A stretch of 64,000 nt of DNA from Synanceia verrucosa (taxonomy: Eukaryota; Chordata; Actinopteri; Perciformes; Synanceiidae), in assembly GCA_029721515.1 (NCBI GenBank), contig CM056562.1:18235335-18299334 (forward strand), in the 5' to 3' direction. Both the position numbers and the translations under genes were made by a program. The notes beneath the pieces were generated by a model that saw only the letters and a program-made list of their open reading frames with translations, was not told the DNA's origin and searched no databases. This document shows, one piece after another, positions 1-14,900 of this stretch (the first letter of the stretch is position 1; each line of letters begins with the position of its first letter).

Positions 1-529
1 TTCCACATTTTTAATCTGTTTCATGCACCACTATCAGTTATGAAAATATTTTTTCATCAAATTTGCTCCAACTTTTTATTCTAGTAAATCTATCACATTG
101 ATCTCTTCCTGTTACCCTGTTGTAGTAATTAGGGCTGGTGCAAATTATACAGCAAAGTATTGCCTTATTTTTCTGGAGACTTCTTGGGACCAGCTTGGAA
201 AACCAGCAACCCACTAATTACACAGCACAAGTTGGTCAAGAAAAACTGCACTCTAAAGAAGAAGCCTGTGATTTTACATTAATGAATGAGCTTTAGATGT
301 GCAGCTTTGTGGATTTTGTTATCTTTGGCCAGAGCCAGACTGGCTGCCTGCTTGTTTCCAGTCTTTGTGCTGAACTGCTGGTAAGTGCTGGTTATCCATG
401 ACTTCATCTAACTCTCAATGAGAAAGTGAATAAGTGCATTTGCCAAACTGTTCTTTAAGTCATCCTTATTTTAACATGCTAGAGCTGGTCATGTTGAACC
501 CACAGCATGACCGCTGAGAGGTGACTCAC
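1..529 (-). other. adgra2 intron 8 (partial)
   Basis: Start of the intron after exon 8; its acceptor is beyond the left edge. No coding or repeat signal was recognised in it. Confidence 0.8.
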
Positions 530-694
530 CTGAAGTCGCCCTTGTTGTTGGTAACTCTTTCAGCGGGGCAGTACGGTGCTGACGTCTCCAGAACAACTAT
601 CTCCATTTGCTGAGAGGTGTTGCCACGGGAACTGGTCACTAGGCACTCCCAGATGCCAGCAATGCCCACATCGATGTTGGAGAGGATGACCTCA
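530..694 (-). CDS. adgra2: adgra2 exon 8: end of Ig domain and start of HormR domain
   Basis: A 165-bp exon encoding residues about 295-350. It supplies the second Ig cysteine in GIWECLV (about C312), which pairs with C252. It then reads EIVVLETSAPYCPAERV, the linker into the hormone-receptor motif, whose first cysteine is about C337, and ends at NNKGDF. The split final codon expects the family's RWP continuation. The acceptor is CTCGTTCAG and the donor GTGAGTCACC. The following exon lies outside the window. RGNTS contains a potential N-glycosylation site. Confidence 0.95.
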
Positions 695-2899
695 CTGAAC
701 GAGGAGAGCAGAGGCGTAAAATTGTGAGTGTGATCGCGGGTTACGTGTCTGTGTGGTGGTGAACTTCTTCCTGTGAGCTTCAGATTGGATTATTTTTTGG
801 AAGTGGCAAAAGATCAAAGTTAGTCATGCAGTGAAGGGGGTTAGTATAAATCCGCAGTCAGTGGAAGCTTCTCATCACGATGGGACCACGATGTTGTGTG
901 TGCATGTGTGTGTGCGAGACCTTTGTGCATGTACTGTATGAGTATGCAGTGGCTTAAAATGTTGCCCGTGATTATAGATGATCATTACTCATGCTTATCT
1001 TTCCTACTCTGTCACAGTGATTCCTATCTCAATAAAAAATGCCTGATTAAACAAAGGATGGTGAAACAGTGACAAAGAGCCAAAACAGGCCATTTGCCAA
1101 GGCGACTAATCTTGAGGATTTTACTCCTTATGAAAGAAATAAAGGCCGGCAGGGATTGCTAAGCAACGGATATTATCACCATGGAAATACTACCTACTTG
1201 AAAAAAGCCAACTGTTTGAAAAAAAAAAATACACTTTGTTATGAGCACTAATAATGATTTAATTAAGCATCATGTGTTACACAATATGTCCACACAGTAC
1301 TGTATAATGTTTTTTAACGCAACTTTAGGAAACAGTGGACCCAAACAGGAAAGTAAGACAGTGGACATTAAAAATGATAAGTGACAGACTCGACAAGAAT
1401 CTGCAATCTTTCAGTAAAATGATTAGTGGCTGAGCAGCTCTCATGTGGAGAAGCTGTAATCCCAGAAACCATTTCTTCAGAGAAATATTATTCAGAATCA
1501 TTAAATGTCCTCGTTTCCTGTCCTCGCAGGGAAACGGCCCAGCACATCATATAAACACAAACACATTCACACCTACTATCAGTGAACATTCAGCTGATCT
1601 GCATGAACACAGGAAGACGACACAAAGCGTCAAGGTGTTACAACCTTAGACTGCACATCAAGATGGGGACGAATAGTGACGGTGAGAGACAGACCCTGAT
1701 CGGTATCTTTGCCTCCTCCATCATGGATTTCTCCCCTGTATGACTTTTGATCAAATATTTCATTAAGACAGAAGGATCTGCTCTTAGATCCTGACACACA
1801 TCACCCTGACCTTTGCTGACAATGCATTGGACAACAAAACTCCACAGTTTTGTTGCATTATCTTGATGTAATGTCATTTGGAGTGCATTCTGTAAGCTCT
1901 CCATGACAACAACAAAAGTAAAAAGGCAGGTACAACTAAAGGCGTCTTGCAGCAGTGCTGGAAAGTTGTTGGATAATCGTCAGTGCTGTCTGGTAACAGA
2001 ATTTGTCCGGGAAGGTGAGGGTCAAGCAAGATCGAGGCCAGATACTGCATAGTTGGATGGGGCACATGACTGGATGATGGTGCTTACACAACCCTGGGAG
2101 GATGAAGCGGAGATGGCCTATGAGTGAATTTGAGGTATGCTGAGCATGCAGCAGAGGGTTCAACATTGCGGCAATGTTGGGAAATGAGATTTTGAGGCCA
2201 TACCCACCGACAAGCAGCAGTTAGTGGTGATGGTGGTATCTAGGCAGTGAGTCTGGAGGTAGTGTGGCACTATGAGCAAAACACAGTGGAAAGAGGACTC
2301 CCATATGATAACCCAGAGGATGCCATCACTAGGACGTGCAACTTAAGGGACACCAACAACTAGTCCTGTAGGGCAGATCTGAGATATTCTATTTCAGTCT
2401 GGACAAAGTCCTGCTAAAGTGATGACAATTATACAGTTATTATCAACATCCCCATGTAACTCTGTGGTCGTTGCAGGGCTATCACTGTTGTGGTAAAGGT
2501 AAATTGAGTCTGATACATATATTTTATATATGATGCATGTAGTCTGTCAGTAAAAGTAACCCATAAACTCCAGTGTTTTAAATCTAATAGAGCTGTGTGT
2601 GAAGCTTCCAAATGAAGTCACATGGTGTTCAGGTGTCAATTCGTTCCACAGGTGGAAATCAGAGGATGCACACACACACACTGACACACCTGCTACCGAA
2701 TGGACTCGTGACTTTGATCCGATGACTTTCCGTGGGCGAGTGAAAATGAAAATGAATAAAATAAGTCCTTATTTCATTCTGTGTGTTCCACTAAAGCTCT
2801 CTTTTCTGATTGCTTTTTTTTAAAAAGCCCTAAATCAGATTTGAACGCTTGACTGAGATGATGACATTCAGGTTAGTGGCCGTGTGTTTGTGTGTGTGT

Positions 2900-2935
<36 letters not shown>

Positions 2936-5900
2936 ACACATGACACATGATATAATTTTTGCATGTGCAAAACCTTGACCTTTCACATCTGTTCCAGCTG
3001 TTCTTTCAAGCCTTGGTACTTATTTTCCTGTTTTTGTGTTCCTTCTTCCTGATGTTGATGTTGACCACTACCCTCTGTGCTCTTTATCCACCACCACTAT
3101 GTCCAGTTGGTTAGCCAGGAGCTGTTTGTCAGTCTGGATGCTGAAGTCTCACAGGACCGTAGCCCTGTTGTTCTCAACCACCTTCAGTGTTATGTCCCAT
3201 TGGGATTTGGGTACTTCTAGTCCATACCGGGTATAGATGTTCCTGTACACTATCTCGGCCACTTGGTTGTGCCTCTCCATATACACCCTTGCACCCAGGG
3301 TCTGATCTACTGTTGTAGATCCTGGTCTTGTGCTGCCATGATCAGTGGCTCTGTGCTGTCTGTCAGCCCAGCATTTTGCAGCCATTGGTAGGTCTTCTTG
3401 ATATCAGTCACTTCCTCTATCTGCGGTGGTATACATGTCATGTAGGGGCTTGTCCCTCCATGTTGTCTGCTCCTCATCCTCCTCATTCTCATCAGGTTTC
3501 TGCTGCCTGAGGCTTTCACTGAGCAGTTCATGCTTGGGGCCATTTTCCTTAAATTATATTATTATATTTTTTATATTATTATATTAATTATATTATTATA
3601 CACACGTGTGTGGAAATATATATACATAAAGACAGAAAGATAGAGGCCAAAAAATGTCACAGGTGATCAGCTTTAAGTAGATATCTCTTCACCTTACACT
3701 GCTTTACTAGCCTCATACTACCAATGCATCGCTTCACCACCAAACAACCACAAACTTGTGCATTAGATGTGGACACAAACGTGGACCAGGAGAGACCACC
3801 TGTGACATGCTACAGTAGCGTTAGCACTCTTACAGGAAGATGCTGAATTAAGCTGGGATGAGCAGGACTCAATATCCTCAAATATCCTGTCACACTGTAT
3901 GATATCCATCTGCATGGTGTGTTTGTCGAGATATGAGCTGTATTTGTTTTTTTATATTTGTTTTTCTCTCTCAAGGTTGACAGTTGCCTAAAGCATCTGT
4001 CTGCTTTCTGTCTGCTTTTGTAAGTGTTTGGACATTTCATTTTTTACATTAAAAGAACACCAGTTTTTGTTCCAGTACTTTTAAATCATGATAAATGTTT
4101 GTAGTGGGCAAATGATACTTGAAATAGATGTTCATATGCTTCATGTCCACTTAAAGCAATATTTATTGTACTTATTGCAATGTATTTGGTCCATCTTCAG
4201 CCCTATCACTGAACAATTTATTGTGTAAGTCTATAAATAGAACGTATCTAGATACGATAGCTTTGGTTTGCAGTTAAACGGCACATTTGGTGACTGACTG
4301 ACTCTGACTTCCTTCTAAATCAAGGTCTGCAGGTGCATACATAGATTTTGGGATTATTGTTTATTATGTTATATTACAGGGGCTTGGTTTGAGCAGGACA
4401 ATTTTTTATGTGTATGTTGTCATGAAACATAACTGATTAATCTTTGGGATAATGTTCACATAATATAGTATTACTGGAACAATATGCACCTCCATGCAGT
4501 ACATAAAACAAAACATATTAATTTGTGGATGGTAACGATGATGATTATGATGCTGCTGATGGTGCTTAGCATGTGTGCTTGCAGCTGTGTAATTCCATGC
4601 ATGTAGACGTGTACGACAGAGCTGCTGCACTTGTCCTCTCTAACTGTGAACAGTCCGCAGAGACAGTTACATCATCGCTGGGCAGGGGCCAACTGTCTGA
4701 ATGCTGGGAAATGCACAGGGAAATACCCACCCTCCAACACCACAACCCCCACACCCCACCCCACCTCTCCACTCCCTCCCTGACTCCCACCACCTGCTGA
4801 ATTCTGCTGCAGCCTCATCATAAACACCCCTGGTGATCTGCTGCACCCAGACAAAACAGCAGAGGAAACCACCCAACAGCAGAAACAAAGTCATCCTCAC
4901 ATAATAAACACATGAAGAAATGGCTCCGGTATGTGAAAAGCAGTAGGGCAGAGGCACACCATAAGCCATACACAAAGCACTGACCTACATCCACTTCAAC
5001 ACTGCACCATTGTGGAGCAGCTCCCCAAGGACTCATTAGGAACATTTGTGCTTGCACGCTGATATTCAACAGTTTGTTTACATAATGTTGCTTACGAGAC
5101 TGTAAACTTTCAATCTGTCCCCTCCACCCAACAAATGCTCCAAAGCTGGAGGTGCTTTTAAACCTACACCAAAACTGTATTCTTGAACATTTCGAGGAGT
5201 GAACATACATATAAACATGTACACATACATGCAGGAGCACACGTTTCAATATTGCACACATAAAGGAATAACTCACTCTGATATAATGAACACATTTTTC
5301 CTGTTGGTGCAGCATCCATATTAGATTCCTTCCTCATCATAACCTGCTCTATTCTCTACACAGTGTACATCAGATCATACATCATTTACATTACGCTTGA
5401 TCCTTGTTCAGCTTCATCCAATATGACTAACAGCTTCTATTTTCTTTTATTGACTAAAACTGACCAGCAGTAGTGATGAGCCCTGAGGTACAATTGTGTA
5501 TATATGGACATGATCAAATTCGGTCTCCTAGCAACTGAGGTTGCTCAAAAGCTTACAAACAGGCCGCTAAATTCAAGACAGAAAATTAGGAAAAACAAGA
5601 AATGATGCTACTGAGGCAGGGATTTATAGTAAAACATGGTATAATGCAATAACAGAGGAAAGAGTTGTGGGTGTAATTTAGAGAAAGTTTAGAGAAAATA
5701 AAAACAGAGATCACCAGCAGAGACATGAAGGAAGAGGCAGAGAGACAGTTTCCTTCTTCCTTTGCCTTCAGTAAAATTTCCAAACCAGATTCTTCATTTT
5801 GTGCAAGATTAGCCTGATTAAAAATGGAGAGAATTTAGTAAGATACATCCAAAGTGTCTGCCGCAGCTAGCTACAGGGCTCCAAAATGTTTGATTAATGA

Positions 5901-8900
5901 AACATGAATCACAGGCTGGTCCCAGTGCTGCTGCTAGCATAGCTAATACTGGGAGTTTGGCTCAACACCATTACTCAGCAGGAGTCTGGCCCGCATCGCA
6001 GAGCCACGAGGCCTCATGGGGCCAAGTTTTTTTTTGTTTTTTTTTTGCTGCTGCTCACTGTGAGCAATGTAAATGGATCAACTTATCGGCCCACCTGCGC
6101 CAACAAATAAGAGGCTATAATGACACGGCACAGTGTGAGAGTGGGGAGGAACAGAAAGACACACAAATACAATGCAATACAAAAAGCACAACCAAACAGC
6201 GAACATATTTCACAGCATCACGTCTGTTTCAATAAGCAAAGCAAACCATGTGATGTTTTGAATGTCTACACTGGCTGTTTGCCTGATGCAGTCTAAAGCA
6301 GGATAAGCAGAATTTAGCAGAGAAAATAGCCGCAAAACATTTTGGGTTCACCTTCAAAGAGGTCACTTCATCTGGGCTTTGGCATCTCGGCTCGTTGCTG
6401 CATCACTGTGCGACAAATCCAAATGAGGGCTTTAAGCCACGCACTAAATCCTGTGTGTTCAGTCTTTCCCCTCTGATGGGGCATGCAGGGCGAGGCTGAC
6501 TGACTCACAGGACGTTTATCCAAGGTGAACCATGTGAACGCGGGCCGTAATGACTATTGCATTGTCCACTATGGCTAAACGAGCATTGACTGCGTCTGGC
6601 ATGTCAAAGGCCAAAACATTAGTTCAGTTTTTTGCTCTTCTTTTTTTGTCTAAACGAGCGCTGGACCAGTGAGATCACAGGACTTTAATTCCCCCCCACA
6701 CGTCTCTGTCAACGCTGCAAATTAAGACAGCGCTCAGGGCGACGGGTGAAGTTCAGCCCAGACACAGCAGATTGTTTTTGTTGGACCGAGCTTTGTTACG
6801 CACCTCATCAGCTATGGAAATGATGTCTGCTCCTCACAGGTTTTCTACAGGAGAGAGACATTTTTGGTGCCAAGAGCAACATGACCCGAATGGGTTCCAC
6901 TTGGGAGGGAATTGCATTATTTGTGTATACAAGAGGAGAGTGGTGGATAATTGCAAGTGTGGCCCTAATCAGAATGTGAGCAATGAAAAATCCATCATGT
7001 TCCAGTGGGATACTGAGCTGGAAAAGTGGGGTCAAGACTGTGGGGAACTCATTTTGAATAGGGGGGAGATGGGGAAAGGTACAGTTGACAATGGCCGGCA
7101 ATGAGTAGTGAACAACAAAGTATTTCACTGACCCCTATTGATGAGTACCTCAATAAAAATAAACCATGTCAAGAAACATCATGACTGACATACTGAAACC
7201 TCACTAAAGCTTCTCTCTCTACCCTGTAATCCAATTATTCAAGGTGCTGCTCTCACCATAGGGATCACTGAGAATGTCAAACAGAGAGCTGGTACATAAT
7301 GAAAAGAAAAAATATTGATATCTGTGGAGTTTGCAGCCAGGGGAATGTTGTACCTTCCCAGAAATGGAGCGGAAAAGTAGCTGGCATTCTTGTTGCCAAC
7401 TAAACGACACAACAAGAGGTGTTGTGGCCCTGTTGACACATGGATACATATTTCTGTCAGCACTCCATCAATATTTATGTTAGAGAGGCCGAGTCAGAGC
7501 AGGCAGCAGTTAAACCAATCCACTGCTGTGCCTGAGCCCTATTGCTACAGTGTTACGTCAAACGTGTTTACTGTAACGCAACACACACAAGACAGGAAGA
7601 GGATGCAGGCGTGCGGCAATGTCTTTTTCAAAAAACGGCGCGAAAACAGTGCAGCCAGTTTACTTTATCACCGCAATTATGATTCAGCATCTGTTCCTCT
7701 TAGCGTGTGATCAACTAGCGCCGCCGCTGGGGGAGCAGCTAACCTCTAGAGACGGGCCGCAGATTGCTCTGAGGTGTTGGCACACCGCCAAGCCAATTCT
7801 GTCCTGTCCTTTCCGATCCTTATCAAGGTCGCCAATAACAAAAGGTAAATCACAGCTCCTACGGGTGAGTGAGAGACAGGGAGAGGCACGTGTCTGTGTA
7901 TGGATGTAACATCTGTGTCAGCGTGTGACGTGAGGTGACCCCTGTGACCTCAATGAATGCCTTCTTGTGTTGTATGCAAATGCATGTGTGGTCCTCTACG
8001 TAACATGATGAGACCGTTTAGGCAGCAGTCTTGTATTTTGTCTTTATCTGCATGGGTGGACTTACAAACACCCTTGGAAATGTGTGTGTGTGTGTGTTTG
8101 TGTGTGTGTCAGTGCAACAGGCCAGTTGACAGCTAATCAGCTCTCAGCTCACATTCCCCCATCCATCCTCCCTCCTCGCCTCCCCCCCTCCACTGTGTGT
8201 ATACCTGGTGAGCAGACAGCAGTCGTGAAGCAGAGTTTCCTCCACGTAAACGCCCCGGCCTTCCTGCGTGGTCACGACACGGCGGTTGTGACGCCACCGC
8301 AGCTCCACCGAAGGGTCCAGGTAGGAGGCGGTACACTGCAGGGGTAGACGGTCGCCGCGAAAAACCAGCTGTCTCTGCGAGGGGATGAGCTGGAAGAGGG
8401 GCATCTCCAGAGGTCCATCTGGAAGACGAGGAGAGGATAAAACAGGAAGGTGAGCTTATAAACCTTCCCCTCCTGTTTCCAGAGGGAAGACAGAGGTCAT
8501 TCTTCCATCTCAGGGAGAATAAGATCGAGACAGAATGAATGGGATTGGTGTGGTGTTGGTTTGCCAGTTTTGCCCATGAGATCGTGCAAGTGGTAGACTC
8601 TCATATCAACCCTGTGCATGCCCACGCACACACGCACAGGCATCCGTGCACACACACATGCACACTCTGTCAAGGTCACACTCCTCGCCCGTCGTTCCCA
8701 CATGTTGTTGCTGTTGCTGTGCGAGATGAACAGCAGCTGATAAAGAAGAAAAGCCTTGAGCACTCCCCTGGACTCTCCTTGACTCCTTACATGTTATGTT
8801 CACAATGGAAGCTTGCCGCTTACCAGTGATAGGATTACTTACCTAACAGCTGGCTAAGTCCTCAAGCCTTTTTTGCCAGAGAATACAGCCCCGATAAGGA

Positions 8901-11900
8901 GGAGATTAGAAGGTGGGAGAGTGTTTAGTCCAGTGGCAGAATATGTGAAATGGGGCTGTTTTTTTAGTGAAAATCCCTCAGGGCCTGATTGATATAATCA
9001 TGTTACAGATATAGAACATATAAGACAATGATGAACCTGTGGAGATGTGTGCGGCACGGTTTGGTGAGTAGATACCAGCCATGTATTTTTTATTTATTAT
9101 TTTTGTAATCCAGGATTAGGCCAGTGCCAGCTCACTGTACCACCTTGGGAATTCCTTTCGGAGTGTGTTTGTTCATACATTTCCTTGGACACACTCCAGA
9201 GAGCAGCGTAAGCGAGCACTTGTATTCCAATCAATTGTGGATGTTGTTGTTGACAGGCAATTCGATATATGGGTCATAAAGTCTTTTATTGCTCCATGCA
9301 TTGGTTTGGGAAAAAAAAAAAAAGTGAAAGAGCTGTGTCAGGTGATGTGGCCGAACGTCTCCAGGACAACACATTTCCCACAGAGCAGGGCACAACTCTT
9401 CATGATAATACATAAACCCACTAAGCAACCGCAGCTATTAACAAATGCAGAGGTTTAACCTCAATTTCCCACACAAGTAATTCATAATCATAAGTGCATA
9501 ATCAAAAGCACCATGCTTTTGGAGAGTAATATTATAAAGCTGTCACAAATACTGGATCTTCCATAATGACATCTCTGTGTCATTACTTGAGCTGACCCTG
9601 TTAGAGAGCTAAGGCTGTGTGATGGTCTTCAGCAACAGTAGCTGAGGCTTTGTTATCTCCTGCGGGTGTGACACGCAGCAGACACAGCATGGGGGCCACT
9701 GGCTGTTGACTTGGCTGATGCTGATACTGTTGAAACAACGCTTTGAGCCAAGGATCAGAGTGTGGCTGCTTGCCTTTGGCAGTTGGACACTGCCAGAGCA
9801 AAATGCAATTATCAGCTGTGTGTGTGTGTGTGTGAGAGAGAGAGTGTGTGTGTGTAGGAGGAGGCGAGAGACAGAGAGAAGCATAATGATATGTAATGTA
9901 TGTGTGAGTACATTAGCAGCGTGGCTCAGTGTGTGCAGTCGACTGCCAGGCCTTTGTTAGGATACATATTCTCATTTTAACTTCCTTACAATCAAGGTCA
10001 GGTGAAATCAAAGTCCATTTTGATACTATTTGTGGATTGAGGCTGCTCTTCAGACTATATCCTTGTGAGCTGTCTTAAGTTGCCGCTGCTGCTTCACAAT
10101 AAGCAGCTTTTATTGTGAAGCAGCCACAGGATATAAAATGTGCTTGTTACCATGGTAAGCATTGACTGTAATCGCTCTTCAAAAATGCGTCTGCAAAACA
10201 TGGTGATTTTCAATTCCTGAAAAGCACTCTATTTCATTCTGTCACAGAATGATAAATGAATTAAATTAACTGTTAATTGATTTGTAAAATGGAATCATAA
10301 AAATGTTTAGACTTTTGAATTTGTACTTTGTGTTATTTGATTTACGTAACTGTAAGCCTGTCATAACTCACTTCACGTTCACAGACATATTCTCATCTTC
10401 ATTTGGTTCCTGCTTTATGGGTGAGGTGAGGCCGCTGCATCATTTAAATGTAAATCAAATTCATCAATTTGTAAAAGCATTTTAAATCTAACAATTTATT
10501 AATCAAAAGGTCATAATTAAAGTCTGTAATTATTTACACACTGTCACACACCAGGCTCCATAATTCTCAGCACCTGTTAGCATTCCAGGTATTATGGTGG
10601 CTGTCACTGGAAAGAAAGCTGTCTGTGTTTTTTTTTCAAGGTTTAATTTTGAAATTTTAACAGTTTTGAAAACACTCTCATTCTCAGACTGATGCTCCAA
10701 GTGTCTGTTTCTATAGTCAATTATCGCTTTACACACAGCAACTGGTTTACAAACAAAATAAAAAAACTCACCATGCTGAGATATATTTCATGATATTTTT
10801 ATATCATTAGAGACACACTGCAGGCTAGAAGACATGGGCCTCCATGAGAAATTAAATTAATGACATGGTGCCCATAAAGGACAGTTGCACTGCTGTGTCA
10901 TCATGCAATAAACCCTGCTAAAGTAAGCAGAGGCTTGCCCGCAGTGCATAACATGCCATGTTAGCTCTGGCCTTTATATGTTGTGCTCTCATCCCAGCAG
11001 TGTTAAACAACCAGAGGGCCATGGCTTGATGAGTTAAACAGACGCCTGTCCTGACCTCAGCACAGGAAGCACCTGATCCTGGCAGGAAGCAGCACACGCT
11101 CCTCCGTTCCCCCTCATTTGCAGGCAGTAACCGACCTGTATCAGCGCAGGGACAAGGGCCCATTGCTGGAATGTATGGCGCAGACATCTGCTACCCATCA
11201 CACTGGAGCCGCTGGAGAAAGAAACAGATGCATCTTCTATGACACGTCTTCATAAAAACTATGGAAGGAAATCTCAGTGGAGAAATATTAATACTTTCGA
11301 TGGTATGTGAGTGTGGAAGAGGGATATTTTCATCCTTTCCCATCATTTTTCTTGATAACAAGAACACAGCATCAGGTGCTGAGCAACATCCCATCCACAC
11401 AGCCTTAAAGGGGAAGTGCTGTTTTTTTACAAATTGGATCTTATTTCTGGGATAAAATACTGTCATTTATTCACCCATTTCACTTTGGAGACATTTAGAG
11501 TATTTCCAACGTTTTTGGATTTGATGATATCCATTTAACAGGAGTGAATGGGGCACTGAAATGCAGCCAGTAAATGACACAAACTTTCTCAAATAACAGA
11601 CACTGTTATTATTCTCATTTCAGTCAGGAGTTGTCCGTAACTTAAGTCAATCTGTAAATAGACTCTACTTCCTATCTATTATCGTTTACTAAGGACCCTT
11701 AGTGCCCACTTATGTGTCCTTCATAGTGCCTGAACTAAAACAAAGCATGTATGCGTATGTGACAACATCATAAATGAGTGTTTTAGTTCAGGCACTGTGA
11801 AGGACACATAGGTGGGCACTAGGGGTCCTTAGTAAACTATGATACACAGGAAGTAGAGTCTGTTTACAGATTGAATTTTCTCAAGTTATGGACAATTCCG

Positions 11901-14900
11901 GACTCAAATGAGAATAATAATAGTGTAGGACATCTTATTAAACGTCTGTTATTTGAGAAATGGTCGAGTTTGTGTCATTTACTGGCTGCATTTCAGTGGC
12001 CCATTCACTCCTGTTAAATGGATATCATCAAACCCCAAATCGTCGGAAATACTCCAAATGACTCAAAAGTGATATGGGTGAGTATTTTTCCCAGAAATGT
12101 CCAATTTGTAAAAAAGCACTTCCCCTTTAACAAGCTCCTGATCAATGTGCACGGCTATACGACATTCCCTTACAAAGTGAAGCCAAACGAAAATAGCAAC
12201 CATCAAATGGCCTTAAAAAATATGGCTGTTGGAGCAATGCACTGTGTCCAATTGAAAAGTGTTTGTTGCCAAGTGAATGAATAAGGTATTGTGAGATGGA
12301 GTTGTGCTGTGGAGAGGCGGATGGATCCAAGCATGGAGAGCGCAGGAAGCCCAGAATGTTATCAGTGTAATCCCATAATGGATGCTTTACGGCCTGAAAG
12401 GAGCGCTCCTCGTCCTGCCACTGGATTGCACTCATGGCTCTTTGTTTGTGCAGAATTACCCTGTAATTGCTTTGGATTGTTCTGTGTAAATGAAACACAC
12501 ATACAATTAGGATTACATAGAATAACTCCAAAATGTCTGTGGTGCAGACGTCTCAGTACGACATACTCACAAACTGTAAGGGGGAGAACATGCGTGTAAG
12601 TTATCCCTCATTTTTGTGTTTTTTTTTCCTACAAATGACCAGCAACACATGACAATTTCCACTCGTTCATTTAACATAAATGTCTGTCTGCACAGGAAAC
12701 TACTTTGCTAGATTTGGGCAACAAATCTACTCGTGGCTAGGGTTTCAATAACTGGAAGTAGCGAGTTTCGCAAAATGAATCAATGTCTACCAGATGAAAG
12801 ACCATGTTTTTTTGACCTTCCATCCACCAGTTCACATTTTACGTACAAACTGATTTTGTGGAATATATATATATGAATTACAGTGCATTACTTTTCATAG
12901 ACACCTCACAAGCTGTAGACACATTTTTCCCCATTAGCTTCCTGCACACTGTGTCCCATCATGCATACAGTGCATCTTCATATAATGGCTGCACATTTCA
13001 CACATTCACACACATGCACAAACACACACATACCCCACAACTAACCAATGATTTTCTCATTCTGGAGCAATATCACCTTCACTAACTAGCTGTAAGGAGA
13101 AAAGGAGGATGATTCTATCACATATGAGAAACAATTCCCCTGTGGACCACAGCGCTAAGCAGGCAGATCGAGCAGCAGAGGAGAAATGCTGGGAGATTGT
13201 CTGTCTGCAACTGGTCTTTCAGAAAAAAAAAAGAAAGTAAAGACTCTTCTCTTAACTGTAGCTTCCAGTCAGTAAAGAGGCCTTGTTCTGCTTAAAAACT
13301 CTGTTTGATGCACCAACTTCTGATAGACACCATACTGCAACAACGTCTGTCTCCATCTCTCAGTCTTATTTAGTCTTAGTCTTAGTCTTACAGTTGCCAA
13401 TTTTACAAATAGAGAGCATATTAAAAAAGCTTTTCTGCAATTTTTCAGGCTCCTGAAGCATTCTGAAATGAAACAAGGTGAGACATTTCAGTCTAACAAT
13501 GCAATATTCTTTTCTTCTGTCCTTCTCAGCATTTCTTTCTTTTTCTGCTGTAGGTAAGGGCAAAGACACATTATGCTGTGAGTTTTTATATACAGGACAC
13601 CCTGTTTTCCAAACCTATAATTATAGGGAAGTTTTTGCTGAGCACACCTGATCTGTTCCACCAACCACTGGTTGCTTGGTTGCTGCATTTTCAGACGTTT
13701 TCATAACCAGCCAGCTTGACCACAGTAGCATATCAGTGGCCCCTGAGCAACTTCAGTCTAACAACCACCAGCTCAAGTGTTATATATTTTACTGAACGCG
13801 CTCTGACAGAAGTTTGAGAGGCAGAGAGAGCACAGCTCATTTATCTTCTTGGCACAGATTTTGTCAGCTGATCTGTGAGGATTTGAACAACCAACTTCCA
13901 TAACACAAGCTCTTTCCTCTGGCTTTTAAGGCTACTGCTGCCCCCAACACAGGTGGTGGATAACAGGGCAGAGACCAAACCAAAACTCTATCATGAGACC
14001 AGTTTTGCCTGGGGCTTTCTCTCTGGCAATTTTGCACTAAATCATTGCCTTATATTAGGCTTGTCAAACAGTTCACAGCAGGTGGACAGACTACAGGGAA
14101 ACCTATTATCAGAATAGATCTACTTAATCATGTTCTCGTGCTAAGCACTTGAAAACGCAATGTTAGTGAAATGAAACGGTTTCTCGCTGATGAGAAGTCT
14201 CAGGAGGCAATCCTAAAGTACGAGGATATCCCTTACCTTAAAGATTGCTTTTTGTCAGAGCTCGGCAGAACGTTCAACTGACACAATTTAATCTGAACAC
14301 AGTTTTGTTTCTTCCATCAACCTATAGTAAAAAATATCTAAGATATGAGCTTTCTTCACAAAATAAGTATCCAGTGACCAAAGGTCAAGCTCAAATCAAA
14401 ATAAGATATAAAATAAGCCATTCTTGTTTCTATATATAACAAAATTCCACACGTGCACATGCCAATAAAAGTCTTGGGATCATTTGACACGAGATTAAAG
14501 ACGAGATTAAATCTGAGAATATATCATGCAAGCTAAGGAAAGGTTGAAGCATACTGAACATTGTATAACATATGATCTCTTTGTATAGTGCGATCTCAAT
14601 TACTACTCTTAAATTCTTAAATTTTAAGAAAACAAAGTAATTTAGCATATTAACATGTTTAAATAGATCATGAGTAAACACCAAACTGAATTATACAGTT
14701 TGTGTTATTCGCTCAAATAAAACAATCCACTGTTACTCCCTTGAAATATACAGTTAATTCCTCACTGAGCTTAATCCCCTCAAGAGTTAGAATTGCTCGT
14801 AATATTTTTTTTTCCAGACAACTGCAAACTTACTTATCTTCACAAATAAAGAGAACTCTGCAGGCTCTCTTGTGAATGATAAACAAAACTAAAAATCAGT

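Larger units (their letters stand above)
695..8204 (-). other. adgra2 intron 7 (about 7.5 kb)
   Basis: Non-coding. It holds a decayed LINE piece (2985-3543) and (GT)n tracts at 2882-2931 and 8081-8109. The open frames here, including the 165-codon one at 4818-5315, show no recognisable domain and have low-complexity composition, so I read them as chance. Confidence 0.8.

Noticed and set aside
4818..5315. 165-codon open frame on the minus strand
   Set aside because: The longest frame outside transposons, but composition is low-complexity and repetitive (YMYVHSS, LLLF), no domain is recognisable, and it lies inside adgra2 intron 7 without plausible splice context.
8084..8347. Plus-strand frame MCVCVCVCVS... 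across exon 7
   Set aside because: It is the shadow of a (TG)n repeat and of the true minus-strand Ig exon.
12142..12531. 129-codon open frame on the minus strand next to the foldback element
   Set aside because: No domain, and several other frames are open over the same DNA; consistent with chance.
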